DNA of 6,002 nucleotides. Source: Balneolales bacterium. Its GTDB lineage: Bacteria; Bacteroidota; Rhodothermia; Balneolales; Natronogracilivirgulaceae. The stretch covers positions 1 through 6,002 of the forward strand of contig SLQI01000192.1 in NCBI GenBank assembly GCA_007131535.1. The letters are read 5' to 3'. Positions 1 through 6,002 of the stretch are shown piece by piece. A program made the translations under genes and the position numbers. The notes under the pieces were generated by a model. That model worked only from the letters and a program-made list of their open reading frames with translations, was not told the DNA's origin and searched no databases. Positions within the stretch are counted from its first letter, which is position 1. Every line of letters starts with the position of its first letter.

Positions 1-228
1 AACGGGGATGAAATTACTTTGCCGAGAAAAGAATTCGAAATCCTTTTTTATCTTGCAGGTAATAAAGGCAAAGTGTTTACCCGCGAGGCTTTATTAAACG
101 AGATTTGGGGCAATGATGTCTACGTGGTTGATCGCACCGTAGACGTCCATATCCGCAAAATCCGGGAAAAAGTGGGCAATCAATACATTGAAACCGTTAA
201 AGGAATAGGGTACCGTTTTAAAGCATGA
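1..228 (+). CDS. Response regulator, OmpR/PhoB family, C-terminal DNA-binding domain (5' end outside window)
   Basis: This is the last 75 codons of a DNA-binding response regulator, open from base 1. The receiver domain and the real start lie upstream of the window. What remains is a winged helix-turn-helix of the OmpR/PhoB type. It has the 'LPRKEFEILFYLAGNKGKV' opening strand and helix, 'REALLNEIWG', the recognition helix 'RTVDVHIRKIREKVG', and the wing 'IETVKGIGYRF' just before the stop. In this family, phosphorylation of the N-terminal receiver promotes dimerisation and binding to direct repeats near promoters. The stop (226-228) overlaps the start of the histidine kinase gene as ATGA, so the two are almost certainly co-transcribed and translationally coupled. 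By family likeness a PhoB-type role is possible, but nothing visible fixes the regulon. An internal methionine at base 19 is not the start, because it falls inside the conserved domain. Confidence 0.95.
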   Translation, partial: NGDEITLPRKEFEILFYLAGNKGKVFTREALLNEIWGNDVYVVDRTVDVHIRKIREKVGNQYIETVKGIGYRFKA

Positions 229-1286
229 GTCAACATCCTAAAAGTTCCCCTTTTTATCTGGGGCTGCGATTAGCCCTTTACGCCACCCTGGCTGTCATCG
301 CATTCTCCCTGCTAATTCTGCCGGCTGTTACCTCAACCCGATCTGCTTTTTTTCTAAGCTTATTAACAGGTGCAGCTACTTTCGGAATCATCTACACTCT
401 AAGTCTGATCCTGATCCGAAAACGGCTGTTGACGCTCTCGGCCATTATCGAAAACATGGCCTCCGATAACACCGAAGCAACCGAACATAACGGCTCAAAA
501 AGTGCTGATGAGCTCGATTTTATTCTTCGTGAATCCGGTAAAGCCGACACCAAAATCAAAAAAGAGTTCCGACGCTACAAGAAAATCGAAAACTACCGTA
601 AAGAGTTTATCGGGGATGTATCGCATGAACTTAAAACTCCGACTTTTGCCATCCAGGGATTTATTGAAACCCTGCTGGACGGAGCCCTTGATGATCCGCA
701 AGTGAACCGTAAATTTCTTGAGAAAGCGATGAGTAACGCCAACCGGCTCAACTCACTGACCAATGACCTGATGGAGATTTCCCGCCTTGAAACCGGGGAG
801 ATGAAGATCATCAAAGAAACGATCTACCTGAATGAGATGATCAAAGAGGTTATAGAAACACTGCAACACAAGGCAACTCAGGAAGGCATCACCCTTGAGT
901 TTGATGAGAATATCAAAAATGTGCATGTGAAAGCGGATCGCAATCAACTCCGACAGGTACTGCTCAACCTGATCGACAACGGAATCAAATACAACAAACC
1001 CGACGGTAAAGTCACCATCACCTTTAATAAAGATGATGCGATCTACGGTAAAATCCTGGTCTCGGTTCAGGACACCGGAATTGGCATTGACCCGCATAAC
1101 AAAGAGCGCATTACCGAGCGTTTTTATCGGATTGATAAATCCCGATCCCGCGACAAAGGAGGAACCGGGCTCGGGCTTTCGATTGTCAAACACATCATCG
1201 AAGCTCATAACGAGCGGCTCTTTATTGACAGTGAACCGGGTAAAGGAAGCAAGTTCACGTTCTCAATGCAACTCAGCCAAAAATAA
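225..1286 (+). CDS. Two-transmembrane sensor histidine kinase, PhoR-like
   Basis: This 353-residue membrane kinase autophosphorylates a histidine and passes the phosphate to the regulator encoded just upstream. Two hydrophobic segments (about residues 12-34 and 43-64) are joined by only about 8 residues, so there is almost no periplasmic sensor domain. A short charged linker (65-120) follows. The HisKA domain carries the H-box 'FIGDVSHELKTP' with His134. The ATPase domain has the N-box 'NLIDNGIKYN' (Asn252), the G1 box 'DTGIGID' (283-289), the F-box around Phe300 and the G2 box 'GGTGLGLSI' (312-320). All catalytic residues are present, so the enzyme should be active. No PAS domain is recognisable. 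The start at 225 overlaps the regulator's stop by 4 bases and gives a sensible short cytoplasmic N-terminus. Layout and length resemble PhoR-type kinases of Bacteroidota, but the signal is unknown. Confidence 0.96.
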   Translation: MSQHPKSSPFYLGLRLALYATLAVIAFSLLILPAVTSTRSAFFLSLLTGAATFGIIYTLSLILIRKRLLTLSAIIENMASDNTEATEHNGSKSADELDFILRESGKADTKIKKEFRRYKKIENYRKEFIGDVSHELKTPTFAIQGFIETLLDGALDDPQVNRKFLEKAMSNANRLNSLTNDLMEISRLETGEMKIIKETIYLNEMIKEVIETLQHKATQEGITLEFDENIKNVHVKADRNQLRQVLLNLIDNGIKYNKPDGKVTITFNKDDAIYGKILVSVQDTGIGIDPHNKERITERFYRIDKSRSRDKGGTGLGLSIVKHIIEAHNERLFIDSEPGKGSKFTFSMQLSQK

Positions 1287-1291
1287 TCTCT

Positions 1292-1331
1292 ATTCTGGCT
1301 TTACTTACACCTGGGGTATGAAAGCCAGAAT
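1292..1331. terminator. 11-bp inverted repeat between convergent genes, possible bidirectional terminator
   Basis: Arms 1292-1302 (ATTCTGGCTTT) and 1321-1331 (AAAGCCAGAAT) are perfect reverse complements around an 18-base loop. The element begins 6 bases after the kinase stop and lies 24 bases past the lipoprotein stop on the other strand, the usual place for a shared terminator. The U-tract is poor: on the minus strand a TTATTTTT run follows only after 4 other bases, and on the plus strand there is none. The structure is certain; its use as a terminator is inferred. Confidence 0.5.
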
Positions 1332-1354
1332 CAATCCGAAAAAATAGCTCTGCT

Positions 1355-2509
1355 CTAATCATTTTCCTCATCCGGCTCCTCATCATCCGGTAATGACAGC
1401 GGTTCAAGCGCATTGGGATCTATGCGCTGCTGGCTTTGATGCAGAAAATTTTCCCGTGCCTGATTGATCATCAGCTGGCTTTCCGCATCTTTAGCGGTAC
1501 GAAAACCGACCTGAGGGGAGGCTTGGTCATAATTCATAAACTCCCGTACTCCGACCCCGATATAAAATGCCGTTGATGACCATGATCCGCCTCGTATTAC
1601 CCTCCGGGGTTCATTTCTGTTGTTGTAGGTGGGCGTTACCAGCCGGCCTTGCTGTGAGCGTTTCAACTGCTGAAATGTGGGCGAGTACGAATCTGATACC
1701 CACTCCGCCGCATTACCGGCCATATCATACAACCGAAAATTATTTGCCGGAAATTCTCCGACGGGTGATGTGATGATATACCCAACCTCGCTGACATTGC
1801 CTTCCGGTGCGAAGTTGGCCATATACTGCCCGGTCAGCGGATTTTGCGGACTGATCCCGTCCCACGGATATATCCGGCCGCTTATCCCGCTTCGCGCAGC
1901 ATATTCCCATTCCACCTCTTTTGGCAGGCGGCGCCCGGCCCATTCAGCGTATCGTTTAGCTTGCTCCCAGCTAACCCCTATCACCGGATTATCCAGATAA
2001 TCTTCACCACGAAAATATATATCCCACTCCAGACCCACTTGCTCTGCCCAGCTGATGGAGTCCGGCATCATCTCCTGGCGCTCCTCCTCATCCAGCGATT
2101 CCAGAAAGGCATGATACTGCCGGTTCGTGACCTGATGTTGATCTATATGAAAAGCATTAACAGCCACCCGGATGCGCCCGGTAGGTTGTATCACAAGCGG
2201 ATCTTCATCAGTCAAACCCATGATAAATTCACCGCCCGGGATTAGCACCATTTTTGAAGTAGAGCCGTCAGGCAGCGGGTGATCCTCAACTAAATCCTCC
2301 CCTAAATAATACTGGATGCCTGTCTCCGGATCGATATCAACTTTCGAAAGTATTTCCGGCACCTCCTCTGCACTACTTTCAGGTATATCAATAAATCTCA
2401 GCAGAAACTGTTCAACATAACTGCATCCTGATACGGTCATAAGAAGCAGTAGAAGTAACCCAGCTCCAACCCGATATATATTGATAAATGTTACCCCGGA
2501 TGTGTACAT
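1355..2509 (-). CDS. Lipoprotein with FGE/SUMF1-like domain, GldK/GldJ-like, lacking catalytic cysteines
   Basis: This is a 384-residue predicted lipoprotein. A hydrophobic signal segment (about 14-27) ends in a lipobox V-S-G-C with Cys29, so the mature protein should be lipid-anchored, probably to the outer membrane. A formylglycine-generating-enzyme-type fold covers about residues 85-340. Its landmarks are 'MVLIPGGEFIMG' (87-98), 'VTNRQY' (127-132), 'GVSWEQAKRYAEWAGRRLP' (178-196), 'YPWDG' (214-218), 'YDMAGNAAEWVSD' (261-273), 'RVIRGGSW' (303-310) and 'VGFRTA' (334-339). Cys29 is the only cysteine in the protein, so the cysteines that FGE enzymes use for catalysis are absent and it is unlikely to activate sulfatases. 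Gliding/type IX secretion lipoproteins GldK and GldJ share this fold and lipidation, which makes a structural role plausible. The tail (375-384) is strongly acidic. An AGGA at 2520-2523 sits 10 bases before the ATG. Assignment to GldK or GldJ is not proven. Confidence 0.9.
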   Translation of the reverse strand: MYTSGVTFINIYRVGAGLLLLLLMTVSGCSYVEQFLLRFIDIPESSAEEVPEILSKVDIDPETGIQYYLGEDLVEDHPLPDGSTSKMVLIPGGEFIMGLTDEDPLVIQPTGRIRVAVNAFHIDQHQVTNRQYHAFLESLDEEERQEMMPDSISWAEQVGLEWDIYFRGEDYLDNPVIGVSWEQAKRYAEWAGRRLPKEVEWEYAARSGISGRIYPWDGISPQNPLTGQYMANFAPEGNVSEVGYIITSPVGEFPANNFRLYDMAGNAAEWVSDSYSPTFQQLKRSQQGRLVTPTYNNRNEPRRVIRGGSWSSTAFYIGVGVREFMNYDQASPQVGFRTAKDAESQLMINQARENFLHQSQQRIDPNALEPLSLPDDEEPDEEND

Positions 2510-2688
2510 CTTTGGCGCATCCTAAAGCTTACCGCTTAAACTCTCCTCCGGACATCCACTGTATTACGTCGTGCCGGTAAAGGTCCCTGTTTTTATTGGA
2601 ACCTGCTAATATATCAATAATCACAGCCAATATTGAAACCGTTACGGAATTTTTATCCTGCGATCCCTGCCGGCAGCTGATGTTTTTA

Positions 2689-2740
2689 GCGGATTGACGC
2701 GGATGGGACACGGATTTTTTTGTCGCGGATTTGCGTGGAT
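2689..2740 (+). repeat. Phased GGAT repeat, copy A (five units)
   Basis: GGAT occurs at 2691, 2701, 2712, 2727 and 2737, spaced 10, 11, 15 and 10 bases, each preceded by a CG, CGC or CAC-like triplet. The first 30 bases (2689-2718) match the copy at 5777-5806 on the opposite strand at 25 of 30 positions without gaps. A T-rich tract precedes the element and a run of seven T (2715-2721) interrupts it. It lies in non-coding DNA. Confidence 0.75.
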
Positions 2741-2784
2741 GTGTGCCGGTCATTTGGAAACCGCGGGGACGCGGGATGATGATG

Positions 2785-2809
2785 GGCCGGTGCGAGGACG
2801 CACTCGGCC
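2785..2809. repeat. GC-rich stem-loop in intergenic DNA
   Basis: GGCCG-GTGCG (2785-2794) can pair with CGCAC-T-CGGCC (2799-2809) around the tetraloop AGGA, giving 10 base pairs with one bulged T (2804). It is more GC-rich than the surrounding genes and has no U-tract on either side, so it does not look like an intrinsic terminator. It lies beyond the clpB terminator, so read-through transcripts or mRNA processing could involve it. No function can be assigned. Confidence 0.5.
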
Positions 2810-2861
2810 GGCGTTTAGGTAGCTTGAGCAGATTTTATCTGTCACTACAAATGGAATCAAT

Positions 2862-2892
2862 AAAAAAAGCCGGTGGAGAAATATCCACCGGC
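2862..2892 (-). terminator. Rho-independent terminator of clpB
   Basis: A perfect 9-bp stem, GCCGGTGGA (2869-2877) with TCCACCGGC (2884-2892), has a 6-base loop. Read on the minus strand it is followed at once by seven T (2868-2862). It starts 31 bases after the clpB stop. This is a textbook intrinsic terminator and should isolate clpB from the lipoprotein gene downstream. Confidence 0.92.
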
Positions 2893-2923
2893 CTGGTATT
2901 CATATTGTATTATTTAGTCAGGC

Positions 2924-5566
2924 TCAGGCTTCTTCTGCCCATGCTTCAACGTCGGAATAGACTTCGGCGAATTCGATCCTTCGTCCGTCTTCAGATACGC
3001 TGGCTTCGAATTCAACCGGACCGTCAGATTCACGGCTGATCAGCAGGGATGCAAGCTTGTTGACCATGGCTGTTTGAATCAACCGCTTTAACGGGCGGGC
3101 ACCAAACTGCGGATCGTAACCGCGGTCAGCCAGCCAATCTTTGACCGTATCCGGCACCGTGAGCTTGATTTGTTTCTTAGCCAGCATCTTATGCACCCGC
3201 TCAAGCTGAATATCCACAATATTGTAAAGATGGTCTTTACTAAGCGGATGGAACACGATGGTATCATCAATCCGGTTGAGGAACTCCGGGCGGATGGTCT
3301 TTTTGAGCTCCGCCAGCAAAGTAGCCTGCAGTTCAGCATAGGTGCCTTCATCAATCTTGCCACCGGTCTGCTCAATCTTCTGCTGGATCAAGTGCGAACC
3401 GATGTTACTGGTCATGATGATGATGGTGTTGGTAAAGTTGACCGTCACGCCTTTATTGTCGGTCAGACGACCATCATCGAGCACCTGCAGCAGTATGTTG
3501 AACACATCCGGATGCGCTTTTTCGATTTCATCCAGCAGCACTACCGAATACGGACGGCGTCGGACCTGCTCAGTCAGCTGACCGCCTTCATCATAACCGA
3601 CATATCCCGGAGGCGCCCCGATTAACCTGCTTACGCTGTGGCTTTCCATGTATTCACTCATATCGATGCGAACCATGGCGTTTTCATCATCAAAGAGATA
3701 GTCGGCCAGACTTCGGGCCAACTCGGTTTTACCTACACCGGTCGACCCCATAAAGATAAATGAGCCGATCGGGCGCTGCTCATCCTGCAGACCGGCGCGG
3801 GATCGGCGCACCGCGTGAGACACCGCTTCGATAGCCTGATCCTGCCCCACAACACGCTTGTGCAGAACTTCCTCCATCGTCATTAGCTTGCTGCGCTCAC
3901 TCTGGAGCATCTTGCTGACAGGGATACCGGTCCACCGGGAAACGATATCGGCGATATCCTCGTCGGTCACTTCTTCTTTCAGCATGGCCGCTTCACCTTG
4001 CTGGAGGTCTGTAAGTTTTTGGTTCGTTTCTTCCAGTTCTTTTTCAAGCTTGTTAATGGTGCCGTAGCGGAGTTCGGCTACTTTTTCATAGTTGCCTTCG
4101 CGTTCGGCCTTATCCGCTTCATTCCGGGCCGTTTCAATGGCCTGTTTCATTCCGCGGATATTCTGGATCATTTCCCGCTCATTGCTCCACCGGGATTTTA
4201 GCTGTTTGTACTTCTCATTGAGGTCAGCGAGTTCGCGGGAAATCTGTTCAATCTTTTCTTCGTCATTTTCCCGCTTCAGCGCCTCCCGCTCAATTTCAAG
4301 CTGGCGTATTTGCCGATCCAGATTATCCAGTTCTTCCGGCATGGAGTCGATCTCAATCCGAAGGCGTGATGCGGCCTCATCAATAAGGTCAATTGCTTTA
4401 TCCGGCAAAAACCGGTCGGATATGTACCGGTCGGAGAGTTCGGTTGCCGCCACGATGGCGCTGTCGGTAACTTTGACGCCATGATGCAACTCGTAGCGCT
4501 CTTTTAACCCGCGCAGTATGGATACGGTGTCTTCAATTGTCGGCTCACCCACGAAGACCATCTGCATTCGGCGTTCAAGCGCTTTATCTTTTTCAATATA
4601 TTTTCGGTACTCATTCAGGGTAGTTGCACCGATGACCCTCAATTCACCTCGTGCCATACTCGGTTTGAGAATATTGGCAGCATCCATGGCACCTTCGGTG
4701 GCGCCGGCTCCGACCAGGGTATGGATCTCATCAATGAACAAAATAACCTCACCGTCGGACTCGGTGACATCTTTAACCACCGCTTTCAGGCGATCTTCGA
4801 ACTCACCCCGGTATTTAGCGCCGGCCAGCAGCGCTCCCATATCGAGGGCTACAATTCGTTTGTTTGCCAGGCCTTCCGGCACATCCCCTTTAACTATGCG
4901 AACGGCCAATCCTTCGGCAATCGCGGTTTTACCCACACCGGGCTCCCCGACCAGAACCGGGTTGTTTTTGGTCCGGCGGGTCAAAATCTGCATCACCCTG
5001 CGGATTTCCTGATCCCGGCCGATTACCGGGTCGAGCTTGTTTTGCTCTGCCATCTCATTGAGATCTTTGGCATAACGCTTAAGGGCGTCGTACCGGCTTT
5101 CGGCATTGGGGTCATCCACCTTCTGATGGCCGCGCACATCTTTCAGGATGCCCAGAATTTTATCTTTGGTAATTCCTTCGTTTCGCAAAATCTGCGTGGC
5201 AGGTCCGCTGCCTTCTACAATACCGATCAATACATGTTCAGAGCTGATATATTCATCACCGAGATCTTTTGCCGCCTGATTTGCTTTGTCAAATACCGTC
5301 TTGGAATCATTGCTCATATACTGCCCGGAAACTGAGGCTCCTTTTACCACGGGCAGTTTTTTCAACTCTTCATCCAGATTATTTTGTATCGTGGCGACCG
5401 AGCTACCCATTTTTTTGATGATCGTCACGCATACATTTTCAGAATCGGACAACAGCGATTTTAATATATGTAATGGCTCAAGCGACTGATGGTTGCGATC
5501 AGCCGCCATTTCCAAACCAGCCTGAATCGCCTCCTGTGCTTTAACCGTAAATTTATTCAAATTCAT
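2924..5566 (-). CDS. clpB: ATP-dependent protein disaggregase ClpB
   Basis: This 880-residue Hsp100 chaperone is a hexameric cytoplasmic AAA+ ring that threads aggregated proteins through its pore and works with DnaK/DnaJ. The N-terminal Clp repeat domain covers about residues 1-145. NBD1 has Walker A GEPGVGKT (207-214), pore loop KYRGEFE (251-257), Walker B VILFIDE (274-280) and arginine fingers Arg332/Arg333. The coiled-coil middle domain (about 400-525), rich in E, K and R and with 'GNYEKVAELRYG', separates ClpB from ClpA and ClpC. NBD2 has Walker A GSTGVGKT (607-614), pore loop GYVGYDEGG (654-662), Walker B VVLLDE (675-680), sensor-1 Asn721 and sensor-2 GARPLKR (822-828). All are intact. 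Length is slightly above the usual 855-870 owing to an acidic C-terminal tail. The ATG at 5566 begins the conserved 'MNLNKFTVKAQEAI' and has no clear Shine-Dalgarno. A DnaJ-type gene lies upstream on the same strand. Confidence 0.99.
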   Translation of the reverse strand: MNLNKFTVKAQEAIQAGLEMAADRNHQSLEPLHILKSLLSDSENVCVTIIKKMGSSVATIQNNLDEELKKLPVVKGASVSGQYMSNDSKTVFDKANQAAKDLGDEYISSEHVLIGIVEGSGPATQILRNEGITKDKILGILKDVRGHQKVDDPNAESRYDALKRYAKDLNEMAEQNKLDPVIGRDQEIRRVMQILTRRTKNNPVLVGEPGVGKTAIAEGLAVRIVKGDVPEGLANKRIVALDMGALLAGAKYRGEFEDRLKAVVKDVTESDGEVILFIDEIHTLVGAGATEGAMDAANILKPSMARGELRVIGATTLNEYRKYIEKDKALERRMQMVFVGEPTIEDTVSILRGLKERYELHHGVKVTDSAIVAATELSDRYISDRFLPDKAIDLIDEAASRLRIEIDSMPEELDNLDRQIRQLEIEREALKRENDEEKIEQISRELADLNEKYKQLKSRWSNEREMIQNIRGMKQAIETARNEADKAEREGNYEKVAELRYGTINKLEKELEETNQKLTDLQQGEAAMLKEEVTDEDIADIVSRWTGIPVSKMLQSERSKLMTMEEVLHKRVVGQDQAIEAVSHAVRRSRAGLQDEQRPIGSFIFMGSTGVGKTELARSLADYLFDDENAMVRIDMSEYMESHSVSRLIGAPPGYVGYDEGGQLTEQVRRRPYSVVLLDEIEKAHPDVFNILLQVLDDGRLTDNKGVTVNFTNTIIIMTSNIGSHLIQQKIEQTGGKIDEGTYAELQATLLAELKKTIRPEFLNRIDDTIVFHPLSKDHLYNIVDIQLERVHKMLAKKQIKLTVPDTVKDWLADRGYDPQFGARPLKRLIQTAMVNKLASLLISRESDGPVEFEASVSEDGRRIEFAEVYSDVEAWAEEA

Positions 5567-5593
5567 ATTCGATCTGTATTTCTTGATTTACCT

Positions 5594-5622
5594 TTTATCT
5601 GTTTTGCTTTGAGGTATGCCAA
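5594..5622 (-). promoter_or_regulatory. Possible clpB promoter (sigma70-like)
   Basis: On the minus strand TTGGCA (5622-5617) is followed after 17 bases by GATAAA (5599-5594), about 28 bases before the clpB ATG. The match is 5/6 to the -35 consensus and 4/6 to the -10. Bacteroidota-type main sigma factors prefer a different pattern (TTTG with TAnnTTTG), and I see no good match to that here. No CIRCE element is present. The assignment is tentative. Confidence 0.25.
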
Positions 5623-5631
5623 ATCCATACC
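5613..5631. promoter_or_regulatory. Inverted repeat upstream of clpB, possible operator
   Basis: GGTATG (5613-5618) and CATACC (5626-5631) form a perfect 6-bp inverted repeat with a 7-base spacer. It overlaps the possible -35 element of clpB, which is where a repressor site would be expected. It does not match the HrcA/CIRCE site. A chance occurrence cannot be ruled out. Confidence 0.3.
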
Positions 5632-5776
5632 GCATGCACAGAGGCAGAACGGTTTATGCCTTTTTGACAGGAGGAGCTGCTAAAATACGGTATCCGCAAC
5701 AGGAAAGCGACTTGATGAAAAGGGTTACATAGTGCCTGTAAGAAAAGTGGTAGTGTCACCCTGCTGGAGCGATGTT

Positions 5777-5806
5777 AAAATCCGTGTTCAATCCGTGATA
5801 ATCCGC
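5777..5806 (-). repeat. Phased GGAT repeat, copy B (three units)
   Basis: On the minus strand GGAT occurs three times at spacings of 10 and 11 bases (seen as ATCC at 5801, 5791 and 5780 on the plus strand). The 30 bases match copy A (2689-2718) at 25 positions with the same spacing but in the opposite orientation. It lies 17 bases after the stop of the DnaJ-type gene and is preceded, like copy A, by a T-rich tract. Confidence 0.75.
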
Positions 5807-5823
5807 GGTTTAAAAAAGAGACA

Positions 5824-6002
5824 TTACCCGGATCGCAGCTGCGCGAGTTCCTTAAAGAGTTGCTTTTCTCTGTCGCTCAGTTTCGTTGGCAATTTGACTT
5901 CTATTTTGGCGAACAGATCCCCTTTCTTTTCCGGTTTTTTGAACTCAGGCATACCTTGTCCGCTGAGCCTGAAGGTCTTGCCGGTCTGAGTTTCCGGCGG
6001 AA
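5824..6002 (-). CDS. DnaJ/CbpA-type co-chaperone, C-terminal end (5' end outside window)
   Basis: Only the last 58 residues and the TAA stop are in the window; the gene begins beyond base 6002. The fragment reads 'PPETQTGKTFRLSGQGMPEF', then 'KKGDLFAKIEVKLPTKLSD' and 'REKQLFKELAQLRSG'. This is the second C-terminal substrate-binding beta-domain of J-domain proteins, with the typical 'GK-x-RL-x-G-x-GMP' and 'GDL-x-(A/V)-x-(I/V)-x-(V/I)-x-LP' patterns. It ends straight after the final helix, without the longer tail common in zinc-finger DnaJ, which favours a CbpA-like class B protein; this is inference, as the J-domain is not visible. Such proteins bind unfolded clients and stimulate DnaK ATPase. 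clpB follows 257 bases downstream on the same strand with no terminator visible between them, so co-transcription and a shared disaggregation role are plausible. Confidence 0.93.
   Translation of the reverse strand, partial: PPETQTGKTFRLSGQGMPEFKKPEKKGDLFAKIEVKLPTKLSDREKQLFKELAQLRSG

Larger units (their letters stand above)
2510..2923. other. Non-coding intergenic region between lipoprotein gene and clpB
   Basis: This 414-base stretch separates two genes on the minus strand. From the clpB side it holds the clpB terminator (2862-2892), a GC-rich stem-loop (2785-2809), a phased GGAT repeat (2689-2740), a 10-bp palindrome CTGCCGGCAG (2667-2676), and an AT-rich part (about 2590-2660) that is the likely place for the lipoprotein gene's promoter. 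I could not find a convincing -35/-10 pair there. The one longer open frame runs through the repeat and is not a credible gene. Confidence 0.7.

Noticed and set aside
2667..2679. A 10-bp palindrome CTGCCGGCAG overlapping CAGCTG
   Set aside because: It is short, has no loop, and shows no relation to a promoter or second copy in the window; chance is likely.
2529..2753. A 74-codon open frame on the minus strand between the lipoprotein gene and clpB
   Set aside because: Its first third is a translation of the GGAT repeat (HPRKSA/HPRQSA pattern), it has no convincing ribosome site, and I recognise no domain. The later part ('SILAVIIDILAG...') could be a relic of a gene, but nothing supports that.
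3170..5335. Several long plus-strand open frames opposite clpB
   Set aside because: They are antisense shadows of a strongly conserved coding region and resemble no protein family.
5642..5665. A short hairpin (AGGCA/TGCCT) followed by four T on the plus strand, like a terminator
   Set aside because: The stem is only 5 bp with a 10-base loop, and no plus-strand gene lies upstream for it to terminate.
5664..5686. TTGACA followed by TAAAAT on the plus strand upstream of clpB, promoter-like
   Set aside because: The spacing is 11 bases instead of about 17, and no plus-strand gene follows.

Overview
The window looks like ordinary chromosomal DNA of moderate GC from a Gram-negative bacterium of the Bacteroidota/Rhodothermota/Balneolota type. 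This placement is inferred from three things: a GldK/GldJ-style lipoprotein of the formylglycine-generating-enzyme (FGE) fold, weak or absent Shine-Dalgarno sequences, and the style of the ClpB and histidine kinase proteins. No marker gene here fixes the lineage.

Layout. Bases 1-1286 (+) hold the end of an OmpR/PhoB-type response regulator and, overlapping it by 4 bases, a complete two-transmembrane sensor histidine kinase. A 68-base convergent gap with an 11-bp inverted repeat follows. Bases 1355-2509 (-) encode a lipoprotein with an FGE/SUMF1-like domain that lacks the catalytic cysteines. Bases 2510-2923 form a non-coding stretch with a phased GGAT repeat, a GC-rich hairpin and the clpB terminator. 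Bases 2924-5566 (-) are a full-length clpB. A 257-base gap carries a second, inverted copy of the GGAT repeat and a possible promoter with an overlapping inverted repeat. Bases 5824-6002 (-) are the C-terminal end of a DnaJ/CbpA-type co-chaperone.

How the genes work together. The J-domain protein and ClpB lie in tandem and probably serve the same task: DnaK/J hands aggregated protein to the ClpB disaggregase. The kinase and regulator form a classic two-component operon whose stimulus cannot be read from the sequence. The lipoprotein has no obvious link to either neighbour.

No clearly new system is visible. The points most worth a second look are the 30-bp GGAT repeat pair flanking clpB in opposite orientation, the pseudo-enzyme lipoprotein, and the inverted repeat in front of clpB.
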